From Prevotella sp. (GTDB lineage Bacteria > Bacteroidota > Bacteroidia > Bacteroidales > Bacteroidaceae): a stretch of 64,000 bases of DNA. Shown one piece after another: positions 43,797-51,963 of the stretch (its first letter is position 1; each line of letters starts with the position of its first letter). The stretch covers positions 124,001-188,000 of the forward strand of contig JAFUFJ010000016.1 in assembly GCA_017469955.1 (NCBI GenBank), in the 5' to 3' direction. The notes under the pieces were generated by a model. The model saw only the letters and a program-made list of their open reading frames with translations, searched no databases and had not been told where the DNA came from. The translations under genes were made by a program, and so were the position numbers.

Positions 43797-43827
43797 CAAA
43801 GTTACGAATAAGCGAGCGAAATGCAAA
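43797..43827 (-). promoter_or_regulatory. Promoter of fmt, leaderless arrangement
   Basis: On the minus strand: TTTG (43827-43824), 19-base spacer, TAACTTTG (43804-43797), CAGC, then the ATG at 43792. A full consensus match directly on the start codon. Confidence 0.75.
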
Positions 43828-43981
43828 GAAAAACGAAAACTTGTTTTTGTTTTTACTGGCATTTCCGAGCGGAAGTAACTTCTGTAAAGTTACGAAAAGA
43901 AGAGCGAAATGCAAAGAAAAACGAAAACTTGTTTTTGTTTTTACTGGCATTTCCGAGCGAGAGTAACTAATGTAAAGTTAC
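43798..43981. repeat. 88 bp tandem repeat containing the fmt promoter
   Basis: The AAAGTTACGA block begins at 43798, 43886 and 43974, exactly 88 bases apart. The two full units share GAGCGAAATGCAAAG, the T-rich run and TTACTGGCATTTCCGAGCG. A third partial unit follows to about 44035. Only the copy next to fmt keeps TAACTTTG; the other two read TAACTTTA. Confidence 0.88.
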
Positions 43982-44055
43982 GAACAGGCGAGCGGGATAT
44001 GAAGAAAAGTCGGAATCGTTTTTGCTGTTTTCCGGTATCTTTCGTGCAGTAAGAG

Positions 44056-44121
44056 ATGATCTTTTGCCGGGCAATACATCATCTTTTGCCGGCCAATACA
44101 TCATCTTTTACCCGCTGAACC
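44056..44121. repeat. Three-unit 22 bp tandem repeat
   Basis: Units start at 44056, 44078 and 44100, with the shared sequence ATCATCTTTTGCCGG and CAATAC linkers (the first has ATGATC, the last ends ATCATCTTTTACCCG). They lie between divergent fmt and the MATE gene, and the same motif occurs at 4366-4400. Confidence 0.85.
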
Positions 44122-44167
44122 CATTGCTTTCTTGTCGGCAAAGCTTCCGTATGTCGCCGGTTTTTCT

Positions 44168-44175
44168 TACCTTTG
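44168..44175 (+). promoter_or_regulatory. -7 box upstream of the second MATE gene
   Basis: TACCTTTG, five bases before an ATG at 44181 that opens a 20-codon frame, and 70 bases before the MATE start at 44246. Confidence 0.5.
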
Positions 44176-44180
44176 CACGC

Positions 44181-44243
44181 ATGCAGCCGGAGGTTTCCGC
44201 TGACGAGGGAAGGCCGTCGCCGTCTTGGCTGCTTACAGAATAG
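44181..44243 (+). CDS. Possible 20-residue upstream ORF of the MATE gene
   Basis: ATG at 44181 to TAG at 44241-44243 encodes MQPEVSADEGRPSPSWLLTE. The promoter -7 box is five bases upstream and the MATE ATG is two bases after the stop. No attenuator-like residue run is seen, and no homology supports it; it may be incidental. Confidence 0.3.
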   Translation: MQPEVSADEGRPSPSWLLTE

Positions 44244-44245
44244 CG

Positions 44246-45589
44246 ATGCATATCAACGAGATTGACAGGAATATCGGCAGGCTGGCGCTGCCGATGGTGG
44301 TGGCTAATGCGACGGTTCCGTTGCTGGGACTGGTCGACTTGGCTATCGTCGGCCACATGGATTCGCCCGACTTCATCGCCACGGTGGCCGTCGGTTCGAT
44401 GATGTTCAACGTGATGTATTGGCTGCTTGGCTTCCTGCGCATGACCACAAGTGGCCTGACGGCGCAGGCCTTTGGTGCCGGCGACTGGGCGCAGACACGC
44501 CGTATGTTTGCCGTCCAGCTGCGACAAGCCCTGCTGACGGCATTGGCACTCGTGCTGCTTCAGCAGCCCCTTCTCCGCGTGCTCATGCTGCTTTTCTCGG
44601 TCGATGGGTCCGTCAGTGGCCAGGTCTCGCTCTATTTCCACATCTGTATATGGGGAGCTCCGGCCGTGTTGGCCCTCTATGTGATGACAGGATGGTGCGT
44701 AGGCATGCAGAACACTCGCGTGGCAATGACGGTGTCTGTTGTCCAGAATCTGCTCAACATCCTGCTTTCGCTGCTCTTTGTCTATGCCCTTGGCTGGGGC
44801 TTGCGGGGTGTTGCTCTGGGCACTTTGGCAGCCCAGTGGATGGGATGCGGGCTGGCTGCGGTGATGAGTTGGCGGTTGAGAAGGGTGGGAAACGGCACCT
44901 CTGATGCCGGCACGGACGTCTCTCGTGGCAGAGAACAGGCCTCGGAGTCGCCTGTCCGCATGAACGTTCATCTCTTTTTGCGCACGATATGCCTTGTGGC
45001 TGTCAATCTTTTCTTCACGTCAATGGGCTCGCGTCAGGGCAGCATGATGCTGGCTGTCAACACACTGCTGATGACATTGTTCACGCTTTTCTCCTATGTG
45101 ATGGACGGGATAGCTTTTGCCGGTGAGGCATTGTGCGGACGATACTGGGGTGCAAGCGAGTACAGATTGCTGGGAGAAACCATACGCAGGCTGTTCATCT
45201 GGGGCATGCTGCTGGTCGTGCTTTTTACCTTATTATATATAGGAGGCGGTCAGTCCTTCCTCAGACTGCTCACCGACAATGCCGGCGTCACTGAGGCTGC
45301 ACGGCCTTATTTCTGGTGGGCGGTGGCCGTACCCCTATGTGGCATGGCGGCGTTTGTGTGCGATGGCGTGTTTGTTGGGCTGGGGTTCTCGGGCGGGATG
45401 CTCGTTTCGTCTGCCTTGGCAACGGCCGTGTTCTTCAGCGTCAGCCTGCTGCTTTTCGGCAGGTACGGCAACCATTCCCTGTGGCTTGCCTTGCTGCTCT
45501 ACCTCTTTTTGCGCGGGCTGGTGCAGGTCGTATGGTTCCTTCGCTGGCGCAAAACCGGACTTCGTACGCAGAAAATAAGTGCCGAATAA
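44246..45589 (+). CDS. MATE family transporter, DinF type
   Basis: A 447-residue inner-membrane transporter with twelve helices. Starts MHINEIDRNIGRLALPMVVA, followed by PLLGLVDLAIVGHMDSPDFI and FGAGDWAQTRRMF, features of DinF-like MATE proteins. The second half has GSRQGSMMLAVNTLLMTLFT and YVMDGIAFAGEALCGRYWGA. A second MATE protein is encoded at 8.4 kb; they are not close paralogues by eye. Upstream in-frame codons (44225) are possible but precede the homologous region. Substrate unknown. Confidence 0.88.
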   Translation: MHINEIDRNIGRLALPMVVANATVPLLGLVDLAIVGHMDSPDFIATVAVGSMMFNVMYWLLGFLRMTTSGLTAQAFGAGDWAQTRRMFAVQLRQALLTALALVLLQQPLLRVLMLLFSVDGSVSGQVSLYFHICIWGAPAVLALYVMTGWCVGMQNTRVAMTVSVVQNLLNILLSLLFVYALGWGLRGVALGTLAAQWMGCGLAAVMSWRLRRVGNGTSDAGTDVSRGREQASESPVRMNVHLFLRTICLVAVNLFFTSMGSRQGSMMLAVNTLLMTLFTLFSYVMDGIAFAGEALCGRYWGASEYRLLGETIRRLFIWGMLLVVLFTLLYIGGGQSFLRLLTDNAGVTEAARPYFWWAVAVPLCGMAAFVCDGVFVGLGFSGGMLVSSALATAVFFSVSLLLFGRYGNHSLWLALLLYLFLRGLVQVVWFLRWRKTGLRTQKISAE

Positions 45590-45590
45590 T

Positions 45591-45621
45591 TTTGCACGCC
45601 ACTCGGTTTTCATTATCTTTG
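45591..45621 (+). promoter_or_regulatory. Promoter of rmuC
   Basis: TTTG (45591-45594), a 19-base spacer, TATCTTTG (45614-45621). It begins right after the MATE stop codon, so rmuC has its own transcript with a ~20-base leader. Confidence 0.75.
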
Positions 45622-45642
45622 CATCACGAAATCAATCTGACT

Positions 45643-47061
45643 ATGGAATATATCTATCTGATAATAGGGCTCTTGACGGGTGGACTCGTGGCCTGGCTTG
45701 TCGCGATGAACAGCCGAAAAAAGGTGGAGGCCCGCCTGTTGCTGACCGAAAAACTGCTGGACGACGAGAAGCAAGACAAGGTGGAAGTCATGCAAGACAA
45801 AGAGTCGTTCAGGGAACAGGCCTCAGAACTGGCCCGGGAACTGACGGAAATAAAGATGCAACTGGCCGTTTCCAACACACAACTGACGGCCGAGAAAGAG
45901 CGCAACGACGGCGAAATGAAGCTGCGCAAGGAACAGTTTGAGCAGCAGTTGCGAACCGTTCAGGAGCAGTTTGCCAACCTGGCTACGAAGGTTCTGAACC
46001 ATTCGCAGGACGAACTGAAGCAGAAAAACGCCGACTCAATGGCCGATATCACGGCACCTTTGAAAGAACGCATCGAGCAATTGCAGCAGGCTATCCAGAA
46101 CACCAATAGCGAAACAGCCAAGAGTACGGCAGCCTTGTCGGAACAATTGAGGCTCATGGGCGAGCAGACTCAGCGCATTGACGCCACTGCAACAAGGCTC
46201 ACTAACGTGATGAGAGGCAGCACTGCAGCCCAAGGATCATGGGGAGAAAGACTCTTGACCGAGATACTTGACGCCCACGGTTTTCGTCTGGGTGTCGATT
46301 ATGACGTACAACAGACCATCACGGACAGCAGGGGTGCGATAGTCGCCAACGACGAAAGCGGGCGGTCAATGCGTCCGGATGTCATCTTACACTATCCCAA
46401 TAATGAGGATGTTGTCATTGACTCGAAGATGTCAATCGACGCCTATTATCAGTTTGTCAACACCGACGATGAGGGACTGAAACGCAAATATGCCGACGAC
46501 TTGGTGAAGAATATCCGCCTGCAAATGACCCGTTTGGCACGGAAAGAGTATGCCAGGTACATACAAAAGCCACGCGAAGCCGTCGACTTTGTCATCATGT
46601 TCGTGCCTAACGACAGTGCCTTGCAGCTCGCTTTGGCACACGATCCCCGGCTGTGGGGTGAGGCTTTCGAAAGGCAAGTCTTCATAACCGGCCAGCAAAA
46701 CCTGATGGCAATCCTGAAAATCATACAGGTTGCCTGGAGGCAATACTTGCAGACTGAGAACCAGAAACGTGTCTATGGAATGGCAGAAGAACTGCTGAAG
46801 CGCGTGGGAGACTTCGTGAAACGCTTCGACAAGGTTGGAAAAGACATCGAGAGTTTGAAAAGAGATTACGACGACGCCCACAACAAAGCTTACTCTGGAA
46901 GGCAAAGCATCATACAGAAAGCAAACGAACTTAAGCAGCTCGGAGTAAAGGAAAATGCCAATCTACCCATTCCTGAGACAATCTTCGAAGGCGGGGAAGT
47001 CGATGACTCCTCTGCTCAGAATGACCAATCCTCGTCGGTCAAGCTCGTGGAGAGCACTTGA
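45643..47061 (+). CDS. rmuC: DNA recombination protein RmuC
   Basis: A 472-residue protein with one N-terminal membrane anchor (MEYIYLIIGLLTGGLVAWLV), a long coiled coil (about 25-190) and the RmuC domain with restriction-endonuclease-like fold: GSWGERLLTEILDAHGFRLG, then MRPDVILHYPNNEDVVIDSK and MSIDAYYQFV, where D and DSK form the nuclease core. Later FVPNDSALQLALAHDPRLW. RmuC limits recombination between inverted repeats and can act in phage defence. The last 99 bases overlap the convergent Crp-type gene. Confidence 0.93.
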   Translation: MEYIYLIIGLLTGGLVAWLVAMNSRKKVEARLLLTEKLLDDEKQDKVEVMQDKESFREQASELARELTEIKMQLAVSNTQLTAEKERNDGEMKLRKEQFEQQLRTVQEQFANLATKVLNHSQDELKQKNADSMADITAPLKERIEQLQQAIQNTNSETAKSTAALSEQLRLMGEQTQRIDATATRLTNVMRGSTAAQGSWGERLLTEILDAHGFRLGVDYDVQQTITDSRGAIVANDESGRSMRPDVILHYPNNEDVVIDSKMSIDAYYQFVNTDDEGLKRKYADDLVKNIRLQMTRLARKEYARYIQKPREAVDFVIMFVPNDSALQLALAHDPRLWGEAFERQVFITGQQNLMAILKIIQVAWRQYLQTENQKRVYGMAEELLKRVGDFVKRFDKVGKDIESLKRDYDDAHNKAYSGRQSIIQKANELKQLGVKENANLPIPETIFEGGEVDDSSAQNDQSSSVKLVEST

Positions 47062-47640
47062 AATATCGAGCCTGCTGTCATTGAGTTCTTCGGCAAGTCG
47101 TTCCATCTTTATGTGCAGAACCTTATGGCCTGCAGGTCGCAGAGCGTGTTGTTCAACAAAACGAACGATACGCTCTGCGAGTGTTTTCGGGGCTTGTCTC
47201 CACGGCTGTCGCTGCTGTCGTTGGCTGAGAGTGGCCATGATGTTGAGCAGGTTGATGCGGACGATCAGATGATCTGCGCAGAGACGCAGCACAGCCTGCT
47301 TCTCTATTGACAGCACCCGGCATTCGCTTCTCGCCATGAAAGAGCGCGAGTAATAGGGAGTAAGTCCGAAAAGTCGCTCGGGTTCGATGAGCAAAGGTCC
47401 TGAGATGGTTTCCGAAAGCCGGTAGCTATGGTCGTCAGACTGGGTGGAAACTTCGGCCTCTCCGCTCATTAACAGGTAGAGATGCGTGCAAGAAGTATCG
47501 GCCCGTGTGATGAACTCTCCTATGCCATATGACTTGAAATCGAAACGAGTCGTCTCGACAATGGCCGACAAATCGGCATAGCTCAGCCCTTGGAACAGGG
47601 GAAGAGAGAGCAGTCTGTCATAGATTTTCCCAGATGGCAT
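46963..47640 (-). CDS. Crp/Fnr family transcriptional regulator
   Basis: A 225-residue regulator: an N-terminal cyclic-nucleotide-type beta roll (LFQGLSYADLSAIVETTRFD, LYLLMSGEAEVSTQSDD), a dimer helix, and a C-terminal winged helix (MERLAEELNDSRLDISSALH then ELDRRGLVILSRGVIDF). No Fe-S cysteine cluster like that of FNR is seen at the N-terminus. I place the start at 47640 (MPSGKIYDRL), so it overlaps the end of apbE by 23 bp. Its 3' end overlaps rmuC on the other strand. Ligand and targets unknown. Confidence 0.85.
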   Translation of the reverse strand: MPSGKIYDRLLSLPLFQGLSYADLSAIVETTRFDFKSYGIGEFITRADTSCTHLYLLMSGEAEVSTQSDDHSYRLSETISGPLLIEPERLFGLTPYYSRSFMARSECRVLSIEKQAVLRLCADHLIVRINLLNIMATLSQRQQRQPWRQAPKTLAERIVRFVEQHALRPAGHKVLHIKMERLAEELNDSRLDISSALHELDRRGLVILSRGVIDFPAFEDCLRNG

Positions 47641-48619
47641 AGGCGTCATCCCCATCCGTATAGATGAGGTAGGCTTTGAGGTTATTGGCAAGAATGATTT
47701 CTTTCGCTTTATCAATTCCCAGCACCATGAAGGCCGTTGCATAGGCATCAGCCGTGGCGCAGTCATGGGCAAGGACCGTAGCCGACAGGAGTGTGTGGTT
47801 GACAGGATAGCCTGTCCGGGGATCAATGGTATGGGCGCGACGCTGACCGTTCTGGTAATAGAAGCGCCTATAGTTCCCACTTGTGGCAAGAGCCTCGTCT
47901 TTCACGTCGACAACGGTTTGCAATTCCTGGGTGTTTTCTTCGGAAGGCTTGCTGATACCGATATGCCAGTATTCGCCATTGGGGTTCTTTCCGTGGCAGA
48001 CCACTTCGCCTCCAACCTCAATCATGTAGTTCCGGATGCTGTGTTTCCGCATCAGTCTTGAGACGACGTCGCAGCCATAACCCTTGGCTATGGCAGAAAA
48101 GTCGAGCATAATGCCGGCATTTGACTTGGTGATGTGTGAGACTTTCTTGTCTTTTTTGTCGACGGATATCCCGATTTTCTCCATTCCTACAAACTGAAGA
48201 AGGCTGTCAATCTGGGCAGAATCAGGCAGCTGTTCGCTCCTGAATCCGAACCCCCATGCGTTGACAAGGGGAGCAACGGTGATGTCAAATGCCCCGAATG
48301 TGGCCTTGTTGACTTGCTTTGCCAGGTCGAAAACCTTGAGGAACGTCGGGCTGAGCGCGGGGTTTTCTCCACGATTAATGCGGGCAACCGTGCTCGAATC
48401 ATTGAACATGGAAAACTCGTTGTCTACCTCTTTCAGTGCTTTTTCGATGTCTTTCTGCAAGTCTTCTGCGTGCTGATAGGTGATGGTATAGTAGGTTCCA
48501 AACACTCGTCCCTTATTTGTTATATAGGGAAGGTGCTGCTGTTGCCGGATGATGAGAATGGTTCCTGCGACAAGAAACAGCAGGAAGGCGAGCTGCAGGA
48601 TGCTTTTCTTTTTCATCAT
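47618..48619 (-). CDS. apbE: FAD:protein FMN transferase
   Basis: A 333-residue ApbE protein that attaches FMN to Thr of flavoproteins such as NqrC and RnfG. The start is set at 48619 to give the membrane/signal segment SILQLAFLLFLVAGTILII; the upstream frame is uninformative. Features: VFGTYYTITYQH, VDNEFSMFNDSSTVARINRG, GIMLDFSAIAKGYGCDVVSR, and YMIEVGGEVVCHG, plus AHTIDPRTGYPV and ATVLAHDCATADAYATAFMV. Export is usual for the family. Confidence 0.94.
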   Translation of the reverse strand: MMKKKSILQLAFLLFLVAGTILIIRQQQHLPYITNKGRVFGTYYTITYQHAEDLQKDIEKALKEVDNEFSMFNDSSTVARINRGENPALSPTFLKVFDLAKQVNKATFGAFDITVAPLVNAWGFGFRSEQLPDSAQIDSLLQFVGMEKIGISVDKKDKKVSHITKSNAGIMLDFSAIAKGYGCDVVSRLMRKHSIRNYMIEVGGEVVCHGKNPNGEYWHIGISKPSEENTQELQTVVDVKDEALATSGNYRRFYYQNGQRRAHTIDPRTGYPVNHTLLSATVLAHDCATADAYATAFMVLGIDKAKEIILANNLKAYLIYTDGDDAYAIWENL

Positions 48620-48671
48620 TTGTTTCCTTTCATTTGCGGAGTGCAGTGCATTTGACGGCACGAAGAGGCTT

Positions 48672-49358
48672 TCATATCTCGAAAGTGATGTTGAATGTGC
48701 CTCCGAGTCGTGAGTTTCCTGCTTTTCCATAGCCAGGGACATACCACGGAGAGCCCATGGAATTGTGGTCGTGGGCTACTCTTCGTTTGTATCTTACGCT
48801 CCAGCCCATGCGCAGAGGTCCCCATATATAGGCATCGATAGTGAAGACTCCTTCCAGCCAATGCTGGTAGCAGTTGATGCCTTCTGCACCGAAAGCCACC
48901 TGCTCTTGCCATATCGGATCATGAAGACCGGGTGATAACACGTCATATTTGAATGAAGTATAGGCATAGCGCAGACCTCCATATACGCGGTATTTGTCGT
49001 GTTTGTTCTTCATCATGTTGAAATCGCAGCCGACTTTTCCGTATGGAGCCCGGGTTTTATACTTAAGCTGGGTGACGATATCGTCGGCATCTGCTTCGCC
49101 GATACCTAATTCAACAACGGGGAAATACTTGTCCTTCAGGTTCACGTGCAGGGCTCCTTCATACTGTCCGTAGCTGCCTAATTGCCGTTGAAGCACTCCG
49201 ACAAGGTCGCCCGACACCGACAATCCGCGGAAGAAGGCAATCGAATCAGGTTCGTGATTCATGCCGGTCGTCTTCTGTTGGGCTGTTGCTGTGCATGTGA
49301 CGAGCAGGAATAGCAGGCTACAGGTCGCTCTTGAAATAGATATACAGGTGTGCTTCAT
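48672..49358 (-). CDS. DUF6048-like exported protein
   Basis: A 228-residue protein with a signal peptide (LLFLLVTCTATAQQ) and beta-rich sequence (LSVSGDLVGVLQRQLGSYGQ, YGGLRYAYTSFKYD, LGGTFNITFEI at the end) suggesting an outer-membrane barrel of about 8-10 strands. It starts 41 bp inside the end of the DUF6452-like gene. I recall these two families as adjacent genes in Bacteroidetes. No function is known to me. Confidence 0.65.
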   Translation of the reverse strand: MKHTCISISRATCSLLFLLVTCTATAQQKTTGMNHEPDSIAFFRGLSVSGDLVGVLQRQLGSYGQYEGALHVNLKDKYFPVVELGIGEADADDIVTQLKYKTRAPYGKVGCDFNMMKNKHDKYRVYGGLRYAYTSFKYDVLSPGLHDPIWQEQVAFGAEGINCYQHWLEGVFTIDAYIWGPLRMGWSVRYKRRVAHDHNSMGSPWYVPGYGKAGNSRLGGTFNITFEI

Positions 49359-49803
49359 TGATTTCGTTTGTTACGCGAGACCGGTGGATAGCAATGGAGT
49401 CAAGGGCGTGATTCGTGGCAGAAACGTCGGTGATTGTATGGAAATATGCCCCTGCACAATCGACGGAAGTGAAGTGCTGGAAGTTCTCTTTCCTGATGGT
49501 TACGGTGTCAAGATAGCCGTCTCCGCCGGTTGTTGTGATGCTGAAATAGAGGATGTCTTCCGGATGTTGGTAGCTGATCGGCAGGCAAAAGCTGTCGACT
49601 GCCGTTATCTGATTGAGCAAAACAGTGTCATTTCCGTCGTTGCGGGCGGTGGAGACCGTCAGGATATACGGCAGGCTTTCGACGTCTCCCTGAAGCTTGT
49701 ATGCCGTCTGTACGATGCTGTTCAGCGGACAGTCAATGCTGCTGCAGGCCTGAATCATCATGAGAAGCATGGCCAATGGTCCCCAGAGTCGGCGTCTTGT
49801 CAT
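49318..49803 (-). CDS. DUF6452-like lipoprotein or exported protein
   Basis: A 161-residue protein with N-terminal MTRRRLWGPLAMLLMMIQAC, whose ACSS could be a lipobox. A conserved Cys follows (CPLNSIVQTAYKL), and the rest is beta-rich (YILTVSTARNDGNDTVLLNQ, LYFSITTTGGDGYLDTVTI). It overlaps both the glycosyltransferase upstream (4 bp, ATGA type) and the DUF6048-like gene downstream (41 bp), so the three are one translation unit. Confidence 0.65.
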   Translation of the reverse strand: MTRRRLWGPLAMLLMMIQACSSIDCPLNSIVQTAYKLQGDVESLPYILTVSTARNDGNDTVLLNQITAVDSFCLPISYQHPEDILYFSITTTGGDGYLDTVTIRKENFQHFTSVDCAGAYFHTITDVSATNHALDSIAIHRSRVTNEINEAHLYIYFKSDL

Positions 49804-50750
49804 ACTCTTTTTGCTATCTGATAGTCGTTGCGCTGACTGGAAGTGCGCGAGATAAGGTCGCCGATGAATCCTGTCAAGAACAGCTGTGTTCCGAGAATCA
49901 TCATTGTCAACGAGATGTAAAAGTAGGGAGAGTCGGTGACCAACCGTTGCGGTATGCCATTGGCCAGGGCGTAAAGCTTGCCGGCTCCGATGATGAATGC
50001 GGCGAAGAAGCCGATGATAAACATCAGCGTACCGAGAAATCCAAACACGTGCATGGGCTTCTTTCCGAACGTGGAGAGAAACCATAGTGTCAGCAAATCG
50101 AGGTATCCGTTGACGAAACGGTTGAGCCCGAACTTCGATTTTCCGTATTTTCGTGCCTGATGGTGCACCACCTTCTCGCCGATTTTGGTGAATCCTGCGT
50201 TCTTTGCAAGGTAGGGAATGTAGCGGTGCATCTCTCCATACACCTCGATATTCTTTACCACTTCCTGCCTGTAGGCTTTCAATCCGCAGTTGAAGTCGTG
50301 CAGATTGTCGATGCCGCTGATAGCTCTTGCGGTCGCATTGAAGAGTTTTGTCGGCAGCGTCTTTGAGAGAGGGTCGTAGCGTTTCTGCTTATAGCCGCTC
50401 ACAAGGTCGTAGCCTTCGTCCTTGATCATGTGGTAAAGTTCGGGAATCTCGTCGGGAGAGTCCTGCAGATCGGCATCCATTGTGATGACAACATCGCCCT
50501 TGGCAGCCTCAAAACCGCAGTAGAGTGCGGGTGACTTTCCATAGTTTCGGCGGAACTTGATGCCGTGTACGTGCTCCGACTTCTGGGCCAGTTGCTCGAT
50601 GACGTCCCACGAATGGTCGGTCGAACCGTCGTTGACGAAGATGACTTCATAGGAGAATCTGTTGGCGTTCATCACGGATTCTATCCATGAGTAGAGCTCC
50701 GACAGCGACTCTTCCTCATTATATAAGGGTATGATTACTGATATGTCCAC
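49800..50750 (-). CDS. GT2 family glycosyltransferase, DPM/GtrB-like
   Basis: A 316-residue protein: a GT-A domain (MDISVIIPLYNEEESLSELY, VIFVNDGSTDHSWDVIEQLA, the metal site VVITMDADLQDSPDEIPELY, FNCGLKAYRQEVVKNIEVYG and HHQARKYGKSKFGLNRFVN) and two C-terminal helices (HVFGFLGTLMFIIGFFAAFI, FYISLTMMILGTQLFLTGFI). It should transfer a sugar to a polyprenyl carrier. The apparent start is GTG. It lies 33 bp downstream of DUF4199. Confidence 0.9.
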   Translation of the reverse strand: MDISVIIPLYNEEESLSELYSWIESVMNANRFSYEVIFVNDGSTDHSWDVIEQLAQKSEHVHGIKFRRNYGKSPALYCGFEAAKGDVVITMDADLQDSPDEIPELYHMIKDEGYDLVSGYKQKRYDPLSKTLPTKLFNATARAISGIDNLHDFNCGLKAYRQEVVKNIEVYGEMHRYIPYLAKNAGFTKIGEKVVHHQARKYGKSKFGLNRFVNGYLDLLTLWFLSTFGKKPMHVFGFLGTLMFIIGFFAAFIIGAGKLYALANGIPQRLVTDSPYFYISLTMMILGTQLFLTGFIGDLISRTSSQRNDYQIAKRV

Positions 50751-50783
50751 GTCTGTATTGATGGTGATTAATGGTTGAACGTC

Positions 50784-51317
50784 TTATGGTTGTACTTGCC
50801 TCGGCGAGCCTTTCCGGCCAAAGAGGGCAATGACGACCGACGCAAGGAAGCCTATCGTCATGTTCTGCATCAGGAAAAGACATGCCGTGTCAAACGGCTT
50901 CATCTCGCCCATCAGCTTGAGTGTCTCGTCGAAGTCGGCCGTTGGCATGCCGTTTTGCTCGTAAACCTGCTTCAGAACGCTCGTGCTCTGTATCATGAAG
51001 GACATGAAGCGCCCGCCGTCAAGATACCTGAAATAGACCATCTGGGCAGCGGCAAAGACGAGCGAGGCATAGAAAAACGAGTAGAAACTGTAGGCAAAGG
51101 CCCGGCGATAGCTCATGGCTCCTGCCAGTGCCTCTTTGCGGAAAGCCCCCATTCTCCATACTATCATGAACGGAGTGGCCATCATCAGCAGCAGGCCGAG
51201 CCCGCTTTCAGGAGCATAGACGATGCAGGCAAAGCTCGCTATCCACAGCAAGCCCAGCCAGAATCCGTCTTGGCGCGCGTAGGCATTCGTTTGTGTGATG
51301 CTTTGTGAGTTCAGCAT
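50784..51317 (-). CDS. DUF4199 domain membrane protein
   Basis: A 177-residue protein with four helices: GFWLGLLWIASFACIVYAPE, LGLLLMMATPFMIVW, FAYSFYSFFYASLVFAAAQM and a final NMTIGFLASVVIALFG. The DUF4199 pattern (a central loop and a late helix after ETLKLMGEMKPFDT) is recognisable. Such genes often sit next to GT2 glycosyltransferases in Bacteroidetes, as here. Function unknown. Confidence 0.75.
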   Translation of the reverse strand: MLNSQSITQTNAYARQDGFWLGLLWIASFACIVYAPESGLGLLLMMATPFMIVWRMGAFRKEALAGAMSYRRAFAYSFYSFFYASLVFAAAQMVYFRYLDGGRFMSFMIQSTSVLKQVYEQNGMPTADFDETLKLMGEMKPFDTACLFLMQNMTIGFLASVVIALFGRKGSPRQVQP

Positions 51318-51388
51318 AGCCGTTTTCTTTCAGCCCCGGGCTTGCCGGCGTCAGCCGTCTTTTCGTGCCAGTTTGGGCTGTTGTGCTG

Positions 51389-51396
51389 CAAAATTA
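51389..51396 (-). promoter_or_regulatory. -7 box of the DUF4199 gene
   Basis: TAATTTTG on the minus strand, about 72 bases before the ATG at 51317. No exact -33 match was sought further. Confidence 0.45.
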
Positions 51397-51497
51397 CAAT
51401 AAAAAGTTGAGAACCCCACTTCTCTCATGTCTTTATTTATCTTTTTTATCATAATTCTCTTTCGCCGGCGTCATGCCAACCGACGGGCAGAACTCTG

Positions 51498-51585
51498 CTC
51501 CGTACATCTGCTATGTACGCTCCGTACACCTCACGTGTACGCTTCATACACCTGCCATGTATGCTTCATACCAAGCCCATGTCTG
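51498..51585. repeat. Array of four ~22 bp hairpin units
   Basis: Three units at 51498-51519, 51520-51541 and 51542-51563 and a fourth, degenerate one to about 51585. Each holds its own short stem: CGTACAT/ATGTACG, CGTACAC/GTGTACG, CATACA/TGTATG. The stem changes are compensatory. It lies in the gap before the SRP RNA operon. No protein gene overlaps it. Confidence 0.8.
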
Positions 51586-51728
51586 GCGCTGGTATGTGCC
51601 AGTGGCCGGGCAGAAACGTGCCTTCAATGGTCGTCATAGGGGAGTGGTGTGAGCAGGATTCCTCCTTAAAAAACGTTAAGCCAAGTGCGATTTCTCGGCT
51701 TAATTTTCCTGTTTCCTCCTTTTTTGCG

Positions 51729-51736
51729 TACCTTTG
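51729..51736 (+). promoter_or_regulatory. -7 box for the SRP RNA / tRNA-Thr transcript
   Basis: TACCTTTG at 51729-51736. The nearest mature RNA starts at 51863, so a 5' leader of about 120 bases would be transcribed. Confidence 0.5.
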
Positions 51737-51862
51737 CAGCCGATTTTCCGATAGGGAATCCCTCAGGTTGGCCGGCCTTCGTGGCATGCTCAGCTTTCGC
51801 TCACGTGGCGCACTCCTGACGAATCACCTGAAGAAAACCGTCGTTCTTTCACGACAATGACA

Positions 51863-51960
51863 TGGGTAAGTCCTGTACGGCCAGCTCCCTCGGAACCCTC
51901 CAGGACGGGAACGTAGCAAAGGTACTTGGTTGTAGCGGCGCGATACAGTCAGCTTACCCA
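51863..51960 (+). ncRNA. ffs: Signal recognition particle RNA (4.5S type)
   Basis: The outer stem TGGGTAAG (51863-51870) pairs with CTTACCCA (51953-51960). The inner part has the Ffh-binding domain: CCTCCAGG, ACG-GGAA-CGT tetraloop, and AGCAAAGGTA on the other side, the classical symmetric and asymmetric loops. The size fits a small bacterial SRP RNA. It is three bases upstream of tRNA-Thr. Confidence 0.92.
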
Positions 51961-51963
51961 CCC

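Noticed and set aside
43798..44121. Possible CRISPR array
   Set aside because: The 88 bp and 22 bp tandem units have no regular spacers and no cas genes are near; they are direct tandem repeats.
51498..51585. Possible CRISPR array
   Set aside because: Units abut without spacers and differ by compensatory changes, unlike CRISPR repeats.
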